From assembly GCF_900113715.1 (NCBI RefSeq), contig NZ_FOQK01000032.1:1-35818 (forward strand): a stretch of DNA of 35,818 bases, written 5' to 3'. Made by a program: the position numbers and the translations under genes. Origin of the DNA: Pseudoselenomonas ruminantium. Its GTDB lineage: Bacteria; Bacillota; Negativicutes; Selenomonadales; Selenomonadaceae. The notes below the pieces were generated by a model that saw only the letters and a list, made by a program, of their open reading frames with translations, searched no databases and was not told where the DNA came from. Of the stretch, positions 9,014 through 17,850 are shown piece after piece (the stretch's first letter is position 1; each line of letters opens with the position of its first letter).

Positions 9014-9064
9014 TTGACAAAATCGGTTCCACAGATTAGACTATAAATATGAAATTGGTTTCAC
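9014..9064 (+). promoter_or_regulatory. Promoter and LacI-family-type operator of the sucrose genes
   Basis: TTGACA (9014-9019) and TAGACT (9037-9042) are 17 bases apart. Two related sites flank and overlap it: AAATCGGTTCCAC (9020-9032), in the spacer, and AAATTGGTTTCAC (9052-9064), just downstream, with starts 32 bases apart or about three helical turns. The second is a palindrome, TGAAA (9050-9054) facing TTTCA (9059-9063), of the kind bound by LacI-family sugar repressors such as ScrR/SacR. No such repressor gene is in the window. That it binds here, and that looping between the sites occurs, is inference. Confidence 0.6.
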
Positions 9065-9114
9065 AAAAAAGATTCACATTCAAGCATTTATAACTCATGT
9101 ACGGGAATTCATAG

Positions 9115-10968
<1,854 letters not shown>

Positions 10969-10982
10969 GGATTTTTAGCAAG

Positions 10983-11010
10983 AAGGCCTTCCTCATACGG
11001 GGAAGGCTTT
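10983..11010 (+). promoter_or_regulatory. Hairpin between scrA and scrB
   Basis: AAGGCCTTCC (10983-10992) pairs with GGAAGGCTTT (11001-11010), including one G-T pair, around an eight-base loop. No T-run follows, so it looks like an RNA stability or partial attenuation element, not a full terminator; the two genes are probably one transcript. Confidence 0.45.
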
Positions 11011-11035
11011 CCGTGCCGGAAAGGGGATGTTTGTT

Positions 11036-12490
11036 ATGGAAAAATTCGATAAAGGCGCTATCGATGCCGAGCTGGCACAGGGATTCCCCCTTAAGCACCG
11101 CTGGCATAACCGCTTCCATCTGGAAATGCCGTTTGGCTTGATCAACGATCCGAATGGCCTCACGTACCATGACGGGGCGTATCACATTTTCTATCAGTGG
11201 AATCCGCTGGGCTGCGAGCATAAGAACAAGTGCTGGGCCCATGTGAAGACGCGCGACTTCGTGCATTATACGCTGCCGGAGCTGGCGCTCTGGCCCGATG
11301 ATGTGCACGACAAGGACGGCTGCTATTCGGGCTGCGGTCTTTCGCAGGACGGCAAGCTGCGCGTGCTCTACACCTGCAACCGCAAGGAAGATGGTGTGCG
11401 CATTCCGGCCCAGCGCTTCGGAACCTTGCAGGACGATGGCAGTGTCCGCAAGGAAGAGATCATCATCCCGGATCATCCGGAGGGCATCACGGGTCATTTC
11501 CGTGATCCGTTCCTCTTTGAGCGTCGTGGGCATCGCTATCTGGTCATCGGTGCGCAGCGGGAGGAAAATGAGACGGGTACGGTGCTTGTCTATGAGGAGC
11601 GCGAGGACGGCTGGCATAATCGCGGCGAGGTGCATACGCGCCTGGGCGATTTCGGCTATATGTGGGAATGCCCGAACTTGCTGCAATTCGGCAGCTATGA
11701 TGTGCTGGTGTTCTGCCCGCAGGGCCTGGCGGCGCGTGAATACGACCGCCAGAACATCTACCAGGCCGGCTATATCGCAGGCCATCTGTCCCTTGACAGC
11801 ATGGACATGATGCAGCACACGAAGTTCCAGGAGCTTGACCGCGGGTTTGATTTCTATGCGCCGCAGGTCTTTGAGCACGAGGGCCGCCATCTGCTGCTTG
11901 GCTGGATGGGGATGCCCGACAAGGACGATGACTATCCGTCGAAGGAGCACGGCTGGATGTACAGCCTGACCCTTCCGCGGGAGCTGCGCTTGCGGCAGGG
12001 CCACATCTACGCGCGGCCGGCGCGTGAGCTGCGTGACCTGCGTATCCAGGAATCAGCGGTGGAGGTTGATAAGACTGAGGCGGCTGGTTTCAACCAGCCG
12101 CTGTTCGAAGGCTCCGAAAGCTTGATGGAACTCGAGCTTGGCGAGGCCAAGCGGGTGGAAGTCGTGCTCCGGTATGGCCTGGAGAAACTGGCCTTCCGCT
12201 ATGACCGGGAGCAGCAGGTCATGACCATCGACCGCGAAGGCATGAAGCGCGGCGGCCGCGGGCAGCGGCAGTTCAAGATGTTCGTCGACCAGTCCCTGTC
12301 GTTGCAGCTGTTTGTCGACAAGACTGCCGTAGAGGCCTTCTTCCAGCATGGCGAGGAAGTAGCGAGCCTGCTGGTCTTCCCTGAGAAGAACATCCAGCCC
12401 GAGCTGGAAATCACGGCCGATGCGCCGCTGGCAGCCATCACTGGCAAGATCTGGGAACTTGATTCGTTCAAGTTCCAGCTGAATTCATAA
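11036..12490 (+). CDS. scrB: Sucrose-6-phosphate hydrolase (GH32)
   Basis: Cleaves the sucrose 6-phosphate made by the PTS into glucose 6-phosphate and fructose in the cytoplasm. The three GH32 catalytic residues are visible: the nucleophile Asp38 in GLINDPNG, the transition-state Asp in GHFRDPF (about 158), and the acid/base Glu in MWECPNL (about 210). The C-terminal beta-sandwich follows (about 340-484), including the SLQLFVDKTAVEAFF strand pair. There is no signal peptide, as expected for the intracellular enzyme. The start at ATG 11036 is nine bases from AGGGG (11022-11026); an ATG at 11027 is too close to be used. The length of 484 residues is normal for the family. Confidence 0.93.
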   Translation: MEKFDKGAIDAELAQGFPLKHRWHNRFHLEMPFGLINDPNGLTYHDGAYHIFYQWNPLGCEHKNKCWAHVKTRDFVHYTLPELALWPDDVHDKDGCYSGCGLSQDGKLRVLYTCNRKEDGVRIPAQRFGTLQDDGSVRKEEIIIPDHPEGITGHFRDPFLFERRGHRYLVIGAQREENETGTVLVYEEREDGWHNRGEVHTRLGDFGYMWECPNLLQFGSYDVLVFCPQGLAAREYDRQNIYQAGYIAGHLSLDSMDMMQHTKFQELDRGFDFYAPQVFEHEGRHLLLGWMGMPDKDDDYPSKEHGWMYSLTLPRELRLRQGHIYARPARELRDLRIQESAVEVDKTEAAGFNQPLFEGSESLMELELGEAKRVEVVLRYGLEKLAFRYDREQQVMTIDREGMKRGGRGQRQFKMFVDQSLSLQLFVDKTAVEAFFQHGEEVASLLVFPEKNIQPELEITADAPLAAITGKIWELDSFKFQLNS

Positions 12491-12494
12491 GCAT

Positions 12495-12536
12495 ATGAAT
12501 AAGCCCCTGAAACCATGGTTTCAGGGGCTTATTCAT
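12495..12536. terminator. Perfect 42-base palindromic bidirectional terminator
   Basis: The sequence from 12495 to 12536 is its own reverse complement, centred on CCATGG, with arms containing AAGCCCCTGAAA and its complement. It begins four bases after the scrB stop and lies before the end of the converging minus-strand gene at 12573, so it can stop transcription from both sides. Confidence 0.85.
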
Positions 12537-12572
12537 GTCAGAAAAACGGCCGAAGCCGAATCTCAATGGGGA

Positions 12573-12806
12573 TCAGTTGTTTACTGCACGATCCTCGTGC
12601 GGGGCCGTCAATGGAATCCGGCGAATCCGTTCAAAGGGGATTGAATCGAACGAATAGCGGATATCAAGATACGCATCGGAACGGTTAAAAATAATCTTTT
12701 TAAGGGGGAACTTAGCGGATTTCTTTATCTGTTCGATATAATACTGCGCATCTTCCGCAGAAAACGGTCCATTGGCGATGATAACGCGGACGTTATCAAT
12801 TAACAT
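12573..12806 (-). CDS. Conserved-looking small protein of unknown function, 77 residues
   Basis: I do not recognise this family. The protein starts MLIDNVRVIIANGPF, has no membrane segment, signal peptide or cysteine, and contains an amphipathic helix (SAEDAQYYIEQIKK) followed by strand-like segments (KKIIFN, YLDIRYSFD, ERIRRIPL), suggesting a small alpha/beta fold. It is likely a real gene: ATG at 12806 is preceded at seven bases by GGAGGTG (12814-12820 on the plus strand), a promoter lies at 12944-12972, and a terminator lies downstream. Longer frames extend upstream through the leader but bypass this strong ribosome site. Its long, foldable 5' leader suggests control at the RNA level. Confidence 0.65.
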   Translation of the reverse strand: MLIDNVRVIIANGPFSAEDAQYYIEQIKKSAKFPLKKIIFNRSDAYLDIRYSFDSIPFERIRRIPLTAPHEDRAVNN

Positions 12807-12819
12807 GGAAGAACACCTC

Positions 12820-12936
12820 CAACAAAATACAAACAAACAGCTGCCTGCCTGGGAAGGGCGTGCGAGTGGGGCTCGCGGCAGCAACAATCTTGTTGTTAGC
12901 GATGCAGAGGGATAGGGGCGTATCCTTCAACAACTT
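12820..12936 (-). promoter_or_regulatory. Structured 5' leader of the 77-residue gene
   Basis: Read on the minus strand, the leader contains GUUGUUG (12934-12928), a GGAUA/UAUCC hairpin (12925-12910), a CAACA-rich stretch (12897-12889), UUGUUG (12887-12882), and a nested stem in which GCUGCC (12882-12877) pairs with GGCAGC (12845-12840) and GCGAG (12876-12872) with CUCGC (12866-12862). The central CAACA stretch can pair with either the upstream or the downstream UUGUUG, which gives mutually exclusive folds. Whether this is a riboswitch-like element is inference; I match it to no known class. Confidence 0.35.
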
Positions 12937-12943
12937 ATTTAGC

Positions 12944-12972
12944 ATTATACTATAATTGGGAAGGGTTGTGAA
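12944..12972 (-). promoter_or_regulatory. Promoter of the 77-residue gene
   Basis: On the minus strand TTCACA (12972-12967) and TATAAT (12949-12944) are separated by 17 bases. This places the transcription start near 12937, giving a leader of about 130 bases before the start codon. Confidence 0.6.
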
Positions 12973-13047
12973 GCAAACGGAATCCGCGCCTTGCCTCAAA
13001 AGTCCTGTATTTTGCGGATTATTCCCCCTTGAAGTGACTTTAGCAAC

Positions 13048-13084
13048 AAAAAAACGCCGATTTCTGCGTTTTTTCGGCGTTTTT
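13048..13084 (-). terminator. Terminator after the Rrf2 regulator gene
   Basis: AAAAACGCCGA (13050-13060) pairs with TCGGCGTTTTT (13074-13084). Read on the minus strand the stem ends in a T-run, about 65 bases past the regulator's stop. It also has T residues on the plus strand and could work in both directions. Confidence 0.75.
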
Positions 13085-13147
13085 CGTGTATACAAAAGAC
13101 AAATATGGGCAAAAAATGGTCAATGTCCATCAAAAAGAAGCACCCAT

Positions 13148-13591
13148 TCAGATGAAATACATCAGGCTATCAGCCTCTTTTTGGGCTTCGATTGCCGTGA
13201 GGATATCGTCGAGACGGACATTGGATAACGTCTCTTTGATGCTGGCATCGAGCGGGTCGAAAACCTTGACACCCAAGGCACGGTCTAGCGCAGGCATCTT
13301 CTCGGAGGCCGGTGCGGCTTTCTCCATCAGCGAGAGTTCGATAGACGCGAGGATATCGTAGGCGCTGATGGTGCGCGGCTCGCGGGCCAGCTGGTAGCCG
13401 CCCTGTGAACCTTTGATGGAATTGACGAGTTGTGCGCGTTTGAGCAGGGAAAAGACCTGTTCGAGATAGATCTTGGAGATGCCGAGCTTGTCGGAGATGC
13501 TGATGATGGTGACCGGGGCTCCGGCGGCGTAGTTGCGAGCCAGATAGGTCATGGCAGCAAGGCCGTAGCGGCCCTTGGCAGAAATTTTCAT
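13148..13591 (-). CDS. cymR: Rrf2-family transcriptional regulator, CymR-like
   Basis: A 147-residue repressor with an N-terminal winged helix (MKISAKGRYGLAAMTYLA, then the recognition helix in LGISKIYLEQVFSLLKRA and the wing SIKGSQGGYQLA), followed by a dimerisation helix. It contains no cysteine, so it cannot hold the iron-sulfur cluster of IscR or NsrR; this favours the CymR type, which controls cysteine and sulfur metabolism and in Bacillus and Staphylococcus works in complex with CysK. It is divergent from cysK with palindromes between, which supports that assignment. ATG 13591 lies seven bases from GGAGGG; an in-frame TTG at 13597 is too close. The gene symbol is by analogy. Confidence 0.78.
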   Translation of the reverse strand: MKISAKGRYGLAAMTYLARNYAAGAPVTIISISDKLGISKIYLEQVFSLLKRAQLVNSIKGSQGGYQLAREPRTISAYDILASIELSLMEKAAPASEKMPALDRALGVKVFDPLDASIKETLSNVRLDDILTAIEAQKEADSLMYFI

Positions 13592-13650
13592 GGACAATCC
13601 CTCCTTGTATATGTATGTTTTGGATAGCTATATAAATGATATGTAATACT

Positions 13651-13673
13651 TGTTTACTATATCATAGTAAACA
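13651..13673. promoter_or_regulatory. Palindrome upstream of the Rrf2 gene
   Basis: TGTTTACTA (13651-13659) is an exact inverted repeat of TAGTAAACA (13665-13673) with a five-base spacer. It is 60 bases upstream of the regulator start and is a candidate autoregulatory site of the Rrf2 protein. Its GTTTAC core is shared with the palindrome at the cysK promoter. Confidence 0.5.
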
Positions 13674-13717
13674 GGGTGGAAAAAGTCAATAAATAACGCG
13701 GGAAATGAAATTTCCCA

Positions 13718-13759
13718 TTGACAAGGCGGGGTGGCTGTGTTAATATGTAAACATATTAA
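13718..13759 (+). promoter_or_regulatory. cysK promoter with operator over the -10 box
   Basis: TTGACA (13718-13723) and TAATAT (13741-13746) are 17 bases apart. TTAATATG (13740-13747) and CATATTAA (13752-13759) form a perfect palindrome with a TAAA centre that covers the -10, so a bound regulator would block polymerase. The divergent CymR-like protein is the obvious candidate. Confidence 0.65.
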
Positions 13760-13815
13760 TCATATATGTTTTAACTTAACTAAAGATAATACAAATATGT
13801 CTGGAGGCGTTTCTT

Positions 13816-14748
13816 ATGGGTAAGATTTATAACAGCGTAACGGAACTGATTGGCGGCACGCCGCTGCTCAAGGCAAATAACTTCATCAAGGCCAATGAGC
13901 TCAAGGCGAACATCTTCGTCAAGCTTGAGTATTTCAATCCGGCCGGATCGGTCAAAGACCGCATTGCCAAGGCGATGATCGAGCAGGCAGAGAAGGAAGG
14001 CAAGCTTGGGCCGGATTCGGTCATTATCGAGCCGACTTCTGGCAATACGGGCATCGGTCTGGCTAGCTTCGCGGCAGCACGCGGCTATAAGGCAATCCTC
14101 ACGATGCCGGAGACGATGAGCGTGGAGCGCCGCAATCTGCTCAAGGCCTATGGCGCGCAGATTGTCCTGACGGATGGCTCGAAGGGCATGAAGGGGGCCA
14201 TCGAGAAAGCCGAAGAGCTGGCTAAGGATACGCCGCATTCCTTCATCCCGTCCCAGTTCACGAATCAGGCCAACCCTGCCGCCCATGAGGCGACGACGGG
14301 CCCCGAGATCTGGGCGGATACGGAGGGCAAGGTAGATGCCTTTATCGCTGGCGTCGGTACGGGTGGTACGCTGACGGGCGTAGCGCGCTATCTCAAGAAA
14401 CAGAAGCAGGATGTGCACATTGTTGCGGTGGAGCCGGCTACGAGTCCGGTGCTCTCCAAGGGACAGGCTGGCCCGCACAAGATCCAGGGCATTGGTGCCG
14501 GTTTCGTGCCAGAGACACTCGATACGTCGGTCTATGATGAGGTCATTGCGATCGCCAATGAGGATTCGTTCAAATTCGGCCGTCAGTTCTCCCATAGCGA
14601 GGGCATACTGATTGGCATTTCCTCAGGTGCGGCCCTGGCAGCAGCTGTTGAGTTGGCGAAGCGCCCAGATTTTGCGGGCAAGAACATCGTCGTACTGCTG
14701 CCGGATACGGGCGATAGATACCTGTCGACGGAGCTGTTTGCAGAATAA
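13816..14748 (+). CDS. cysK: Cysteine synthase A (O-acetylserine sulfhydrylase)
   Basis: A PLP enzyme making cysteine from O-acetylserine and sulfide. In 310 residues it shows the PLP-binding Lys47 in NPAGSVKDR, the substrate loop EPTSGNTGIGLA (about 74-85), the phosphate-binding GVGTGGTLTG (about 179-188) and the conserved GISSGAA near the C terminus. The order and length fit CysK more than CysM or cystathionine beta-synthase. The ribosome site is CTGGAGGCG before ATG 13816. It is a single-gene unit: its own regulated promoter precedes it and a terminator follows at 14843. In the CymR paradigm CysK is also the co-repressor, so this pair could be a self-contained cysteine sensor; that is inference here. 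Confidence 0.95.
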   Translation: MGKIYNSVTELIGGTPLLKANNFIKANELKANIFVKLEYFNPAGSVKDRIAKAMIEQAEKEGKLGPDSVIIEPTSGNTGIGLASFAAARGYKAILTMPETMSVERRNLLKAYGAQIVLTDGSKGMKGAIEKAEELAKDTPHSFIPSQFTNQANPAAHEATTGPEIWADTEGKVDAFIAGVGTGGTLTGVARYLKKQKQDVHIVAVEPATSPVLSKGQAGPHKIQGIGAGFVPETLDTSVYDEVIAIANEDSFKFGRQFSHSEGILIGISSGAALAAAVELAKRPDFAGKNIVVLLPDTGDRYLSTELFAE

Positions 14749-14842
14749 AAAGAAAGATGGCAGGTGGCCTCGGTGGGGGAAGGCTATAAAACGGTTCATG
14801 CGGACTGCCGTACAACCTGCAAGAATTTCATAGCACACCCGG

Positions 14843-14885
14843 AAGGTGCAGATGGGATGCTGGAGCATCCTGTCTGCGCCTTTTT
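14843..14885 (+). terminator. Intrinsic terminator after cysK
   Basis: AAGGTGCAGATGGGATGC (14843-14860) pairs with 14865-14882 with a few non-Watson-Crick positions around a TGGA loop, followed by a run of T. It is about 95 bases past the stop codon; the stretch between holds nothing recognisable. Confidence 0.75.
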
Positions 14886-14929
14886 GGTTATATACATCGG
14901 CGGTGCTGGAGGGGGAATCCGTGGCAGGC

Positions 14930-14958
14930 TTTATTACGCTATTTGTATGTGTTATAAT
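14930..14958 (+). promoter_or_regulatory. Promoter of the trk operon
   Basis: TATAAT (14953-14958) is preceded by TGT, giving an extended -10, with a poor -35 (TTTATT, 14930-14935) 17 bases upstream. A short inverted repeat, CCCT and AGGG around AGTATA, follows near the expected start site. Confidence 0.5.
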
Positions 14959-15015
14959 ACCCCTAGTATAAGGGATGATTCTATACATATATAGTAGAGA
15001 TAGAGGGGATTTTCG

Positions 15016-16368
15016 TTGCGCATCGTAGTAGTGGGCGCTGGCAAGCTGGGGTACAGTATTGCTGAGCTGTTATCAAAAGAACAATTTGATGTAATTGTCG
15101 TCGATCAAGACGAAAATCAGCTGGAGGCGGCGAAGAATACGCTGGATGTATTGACGATTGCGGCCAATGGCGCAAGCCCGATTACCATGAATGACCCCGA
15201 TATCCGTGATTCGGATATCTTGATTGCCGTCACGGCCAGTGATGAGGTGAATATGGTCAGCTGCATCCTGGCCAAGAAGCATGGCATCAAGCATACGATC
15301 GCGCGCATCCGTGATATGCAGTTCATGAGCGAGGCCAAGGATTATCTGAAGCAGAATTTTGATATTGACCTCATGCTCAATCCGGAGCTCATCACGGCCA
15401 ACGAGATCAACCGCATCTTGATGACGCCGGCAGCGCTCGATGTCGAGGATTTTGCCCATGGCAAGATCCGCTTGTTCGAGACCAAGGTGCAGCGCAAATC
15501 ACCGCTGGCGCGCATCCCGCTCAAGGAAATCCAGCTGCCGAAGGGCGTGCTGGCTGGCATGATCTTCCGCGACCACCGCATGATCATCCCCCATGGTGAT
15601 GACTGCCTGCTGCCCCATGACAATGCGTATTTCATCGGCATCCCCGAGGAGATCGAGAAGTTCAGCCAGAGCTTTGTTCAGCGCGATGCACGGAAACTGC
15701 ACCGCGTGCTGATCATCGGTGCTGGCCGCGCGGGACGGGCTTTGGCGGCGATGTTCGATAAGCAGGATGTTCATGTCAAAATCATTGACCAAGATCGTGA
15801 GCGCTGCCAGCAGGTGGCGGCACAGCTGGTCAATGGCATCGCCATCTGCGGCGATGGCACGGATATCGACCTGTTGCTTGAGGAGGGTGTGGCCGAGGCC
15901 GATGTCGTGGTCTGCCTGACGGAGGATGATAAGCTCAATCTGATGCTGGCGCTCTTGGCGCGCCATCTGTCGGGCAATAAGACCAAGACGGTGGTGCGTG
16001 TAGCCCGCAACGAATATGTAGAGCTCATGGAGAAAGTCGGCGTCGATATCGTTCTGTCGGCACGCCTGCTCTCGGCCAGTGAGGTGCTGGCCTTTGCGCG
16101 CCGCGGCGGTGTCGTTTCGGTTTCGCTGCTGGAGGGTGCTAAGGCTGAGGCGGTTGAAGTCATCGTCCAGCAGGGGGCACCGGTGGCTGGCAAGCGGCTC
16201 ATGGATGTCAAGCTGCCGCGCGAGTGCCTGGTCTGCGCCTATGTGCGTGATGGGGAGGCAGTCATCCCGAATGGTAATACGGTACTCCAGCCTGGTGACC
16301 GTACGATATTGTTTATCCAGACGAAGTTTTCGCAAAAGGTCATCCAGTATTTCAAAGGCAAGGAGTAG
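15016..16368 (+). CDS. trkA: Trk potassium uptake regulatory subunit TrkA
   Basis: The cytoplasmic nucleotide-binding gate of the TrkH potassium channel. The 450 residues contain two tandem RCK units: the first Rossmann domain starts VVGAGKLG at residue 5, followed by TrkA_C (about 135-215), and the second starts IIGAGRAG near residue 234, followed by a second TrkA_C (about 370-450). This double-RCK layout is that of TrkA, not of the single-unit KtrA. The start codon is TTG 15016, with GAGGGG (15003-15008) seven bases upstream. Only three bases separate it from the first trkH. In some Firmicutes TrkA_C domains bind c-di-AMP, the substrate of the gdpP product here; whether this one does is not visible. 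Confidence 0.93.
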   Translation: MRIVVVGAGKLGYSIAELLSKEQFDVIVVDQDENQLEAAKNTLDVLTIAANGASPITMNDPDIRDSDILIAVTASDEVNMVSCILAKKHGIKHTIARIRDMQFMSEAKDYLKQNFDIDLMLNPELITANEINRILMTPAALDVEDFAHGKIRLFETKVQRKSPLARIPLKEIQLPKGVLAGMIFRDHRMIIPHGDDCLLPHDNAYFIGIPEEIEKFSQSFVQRDARKLHRVLIIGAGRAGRALAAMFDKQDVHVKIIDQDRERCQQVAAQLVNGIAICGDGTDIDLLLEEGVAEADVVVCLTEDDKLNLMLALLARHLSGNKTKTVVRVARNEYVELMEKVGVDIVLSARLLSASEVLAFARRGGVVSVSLLEGAKAEAVEVIVQQGAPVAGKRLMDVKLPRECLVCAYVRDGEAVIPNGNTVLQPGDRTILFIQTKFSQKVIQYFKGKE

Positions 16369-16371
16369 TCT

Positions 16372-17847
16372 ATGGTTCTGACGGAAAAAGGCAATGGCTG
16401 GGAGCTTTTTTGGCTGCTCATGGGGCGTATTGCGACTGTAATGGGACTGGCGATGTTCGTGCCCTTTGCGTCGGCGCTTGCCTGGCGTGAGCCCGAGGCC
16501 TGGCTATTCTTGCTGCCTGCTGGCTTTTCGCTGGCACTGGGGACAGGGATGGCGCGGCTCGGCGCTGAGCATATGCGCCAGCTGGCGATCCGCGAGGGCG
16601 TCCTGTTCATGGTACTGGTCTGGCCGCTCATGGGCTTTGTCGGCCTTATGCCATACTATATCTCAGGGCTGCTGCCGGATTTTTCGGCAGCTTTTTTTGA
16701 GACTGTCTCGTCGCTGACGACGACGGGGCTGTCGTGCCTGCCCTTCGATCCGCTGGGGCTTCCCCGTTCGCTGCGCCTTTGGCAGGCCATCATGAACTGG
16801 ATCGGCGGGCTGATGTTTGTCGTTGTGCTCGTCACAGTCCTGCCGCAGGTCAGCGGCTGTTTTGGTCTGACGCTGACGGCCCGGCAGACCATCTTCTTCA
16901 GTCCGGTGTGGAACCGCATGAGCCAGTCGGTGCATCAGGGTGTGAGCGTCTATGCACTGCTGACGCTGCTGGCGGCAGTGCTCTTCTATCTGGCGGGGCT
17001 GCCGGCTGAGGAGTCGCTGATGCGCGGCATGATAGCGTTGTCGTCAAGCGGTGGCAGCTCGGTGACGAGCTTCATGGTGTACGACAATGGCTGGCTGGAA
17101 CTGGCGGCGGGTATTGCAATGGTGCTGGCGGGCATGAACCTGCTGCTCTGCTGGAAGGCTTGGAACCGCAGGAGCGTCTGGCTGCTATGGCAGGATGCCG
17201 AATTGCGCGGCTTCTTTGCCATCCTGGTGGCAGCAGGCCTGGCAATCTCCCTGCATCTTTACGCGATGGACTGCTATACGCTGCCCAATAGCCTGCGGTA
17301 TGGTTTTTTCCAGGTGGCCTCGTTCCTGTCGACCAATGGCTTTGCTTCGGCGAGCTTTTGGCTCTGGCCGGATTTTGATCGGTATGTGCTGTTCCTGCTC
17401 GTATTTGTGGGTGGCTGCATCGGCTCGGCGGGCGGCGGCCTCAAGGTCATGCGCATCCTTGTGCTTTTCCGCATGACGCGGGCCGAGATCCATCGGACGC
17501 TGCATCCCCATATGGTAGTAAGCGTCAAGGTGGATGGCTTGCCGGTACCGGCCAAGATCGTGGGGCGCATCCTGGCGTTCTTCTTCCTGTACATGATGAT
17601 CTTCGTGCTGTTTTCGCTGATATTGTCGGGGGCAGGGCTCGACCTCATGCAGTCGATGGGACTGGCTGCGGGCTGCCTGACAAGCACGGGTTCGACGGCG
17701 GCCTTGGTGGGGCTGGGCAATCTGCATTTCCTGCCGGTATGGGCCAAGCTGGCCTGCTGCCTGCTCATGATCCTTGGCCGCATTGAGATTTTCTCGTTTC
17801 TGATTCTGCTGGATCTGGGCGCGCGTGCCGTGCGTCAGAAATGGTGA
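16372..17847 (+). CDS. trkH: TrkH-family potassium channel subunit, divergent filter
   Basis: A 491-residue membrane protein of the TrkH/KtrB superfamily with about ten helices and four pore loops. The filter segments are TTTG (about 115), SSGGSS (about 225), STNGF (about 319) and TSTGS (about 437). Compared with the next gene, the second and fourth loops differ from the usual GTGGF and NVGP forms, though each still has its key glycine. It may therefore have altered ion selectivity, or form a heteromer with the second TrkH; both are inference. It is translationally close to trkA (three-base gap) and to the next gene (three-base gap). Confidence 0.85.
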   Translation: MVLTEKGNGWELFWLLMGRIATVMGLAMFVPFASALAWREPEAWLFLLPAGFSLALGTGMARLGAEHMRQLAIREGVLFMVLVWPLMGFVGLMPYYISGLLPDFSAAFFETVSSLTTTGLSCLPFDPLGLPRSLRLWQAIMNWIGGLMFVVVLVTVLPQVSGCFGLTLTARQTIFFSPVWNRMSQSVHQGVSVYALLTLLAAVLFYLAGLPAEESLMRGMIALSSSGGSSVTSFMVYDNGWLELAAGIAMVLAGMNLLLCWKAWNRRSVWLLWQDAELRGFFAILVAAGLAISLHLYAMDCYTLPNSLRYGFFQVASFLSTNGFASASFWLWPDFDRYVLFLLVFVGGCIGSAGGGLKVMRILVLFRMTRAEIHRTLHPHMVVSVKVDGLPVPAKIVGRILAFFFLYMMIFVLFSLILSGAGLDLMQSMGLAAGCLTSTGSTAALVGLGNLHFLPVWAKLACCLLMILGRIEIFSFLILLDLGARAVRQKW

Positions 17848-17850
17848 CTT

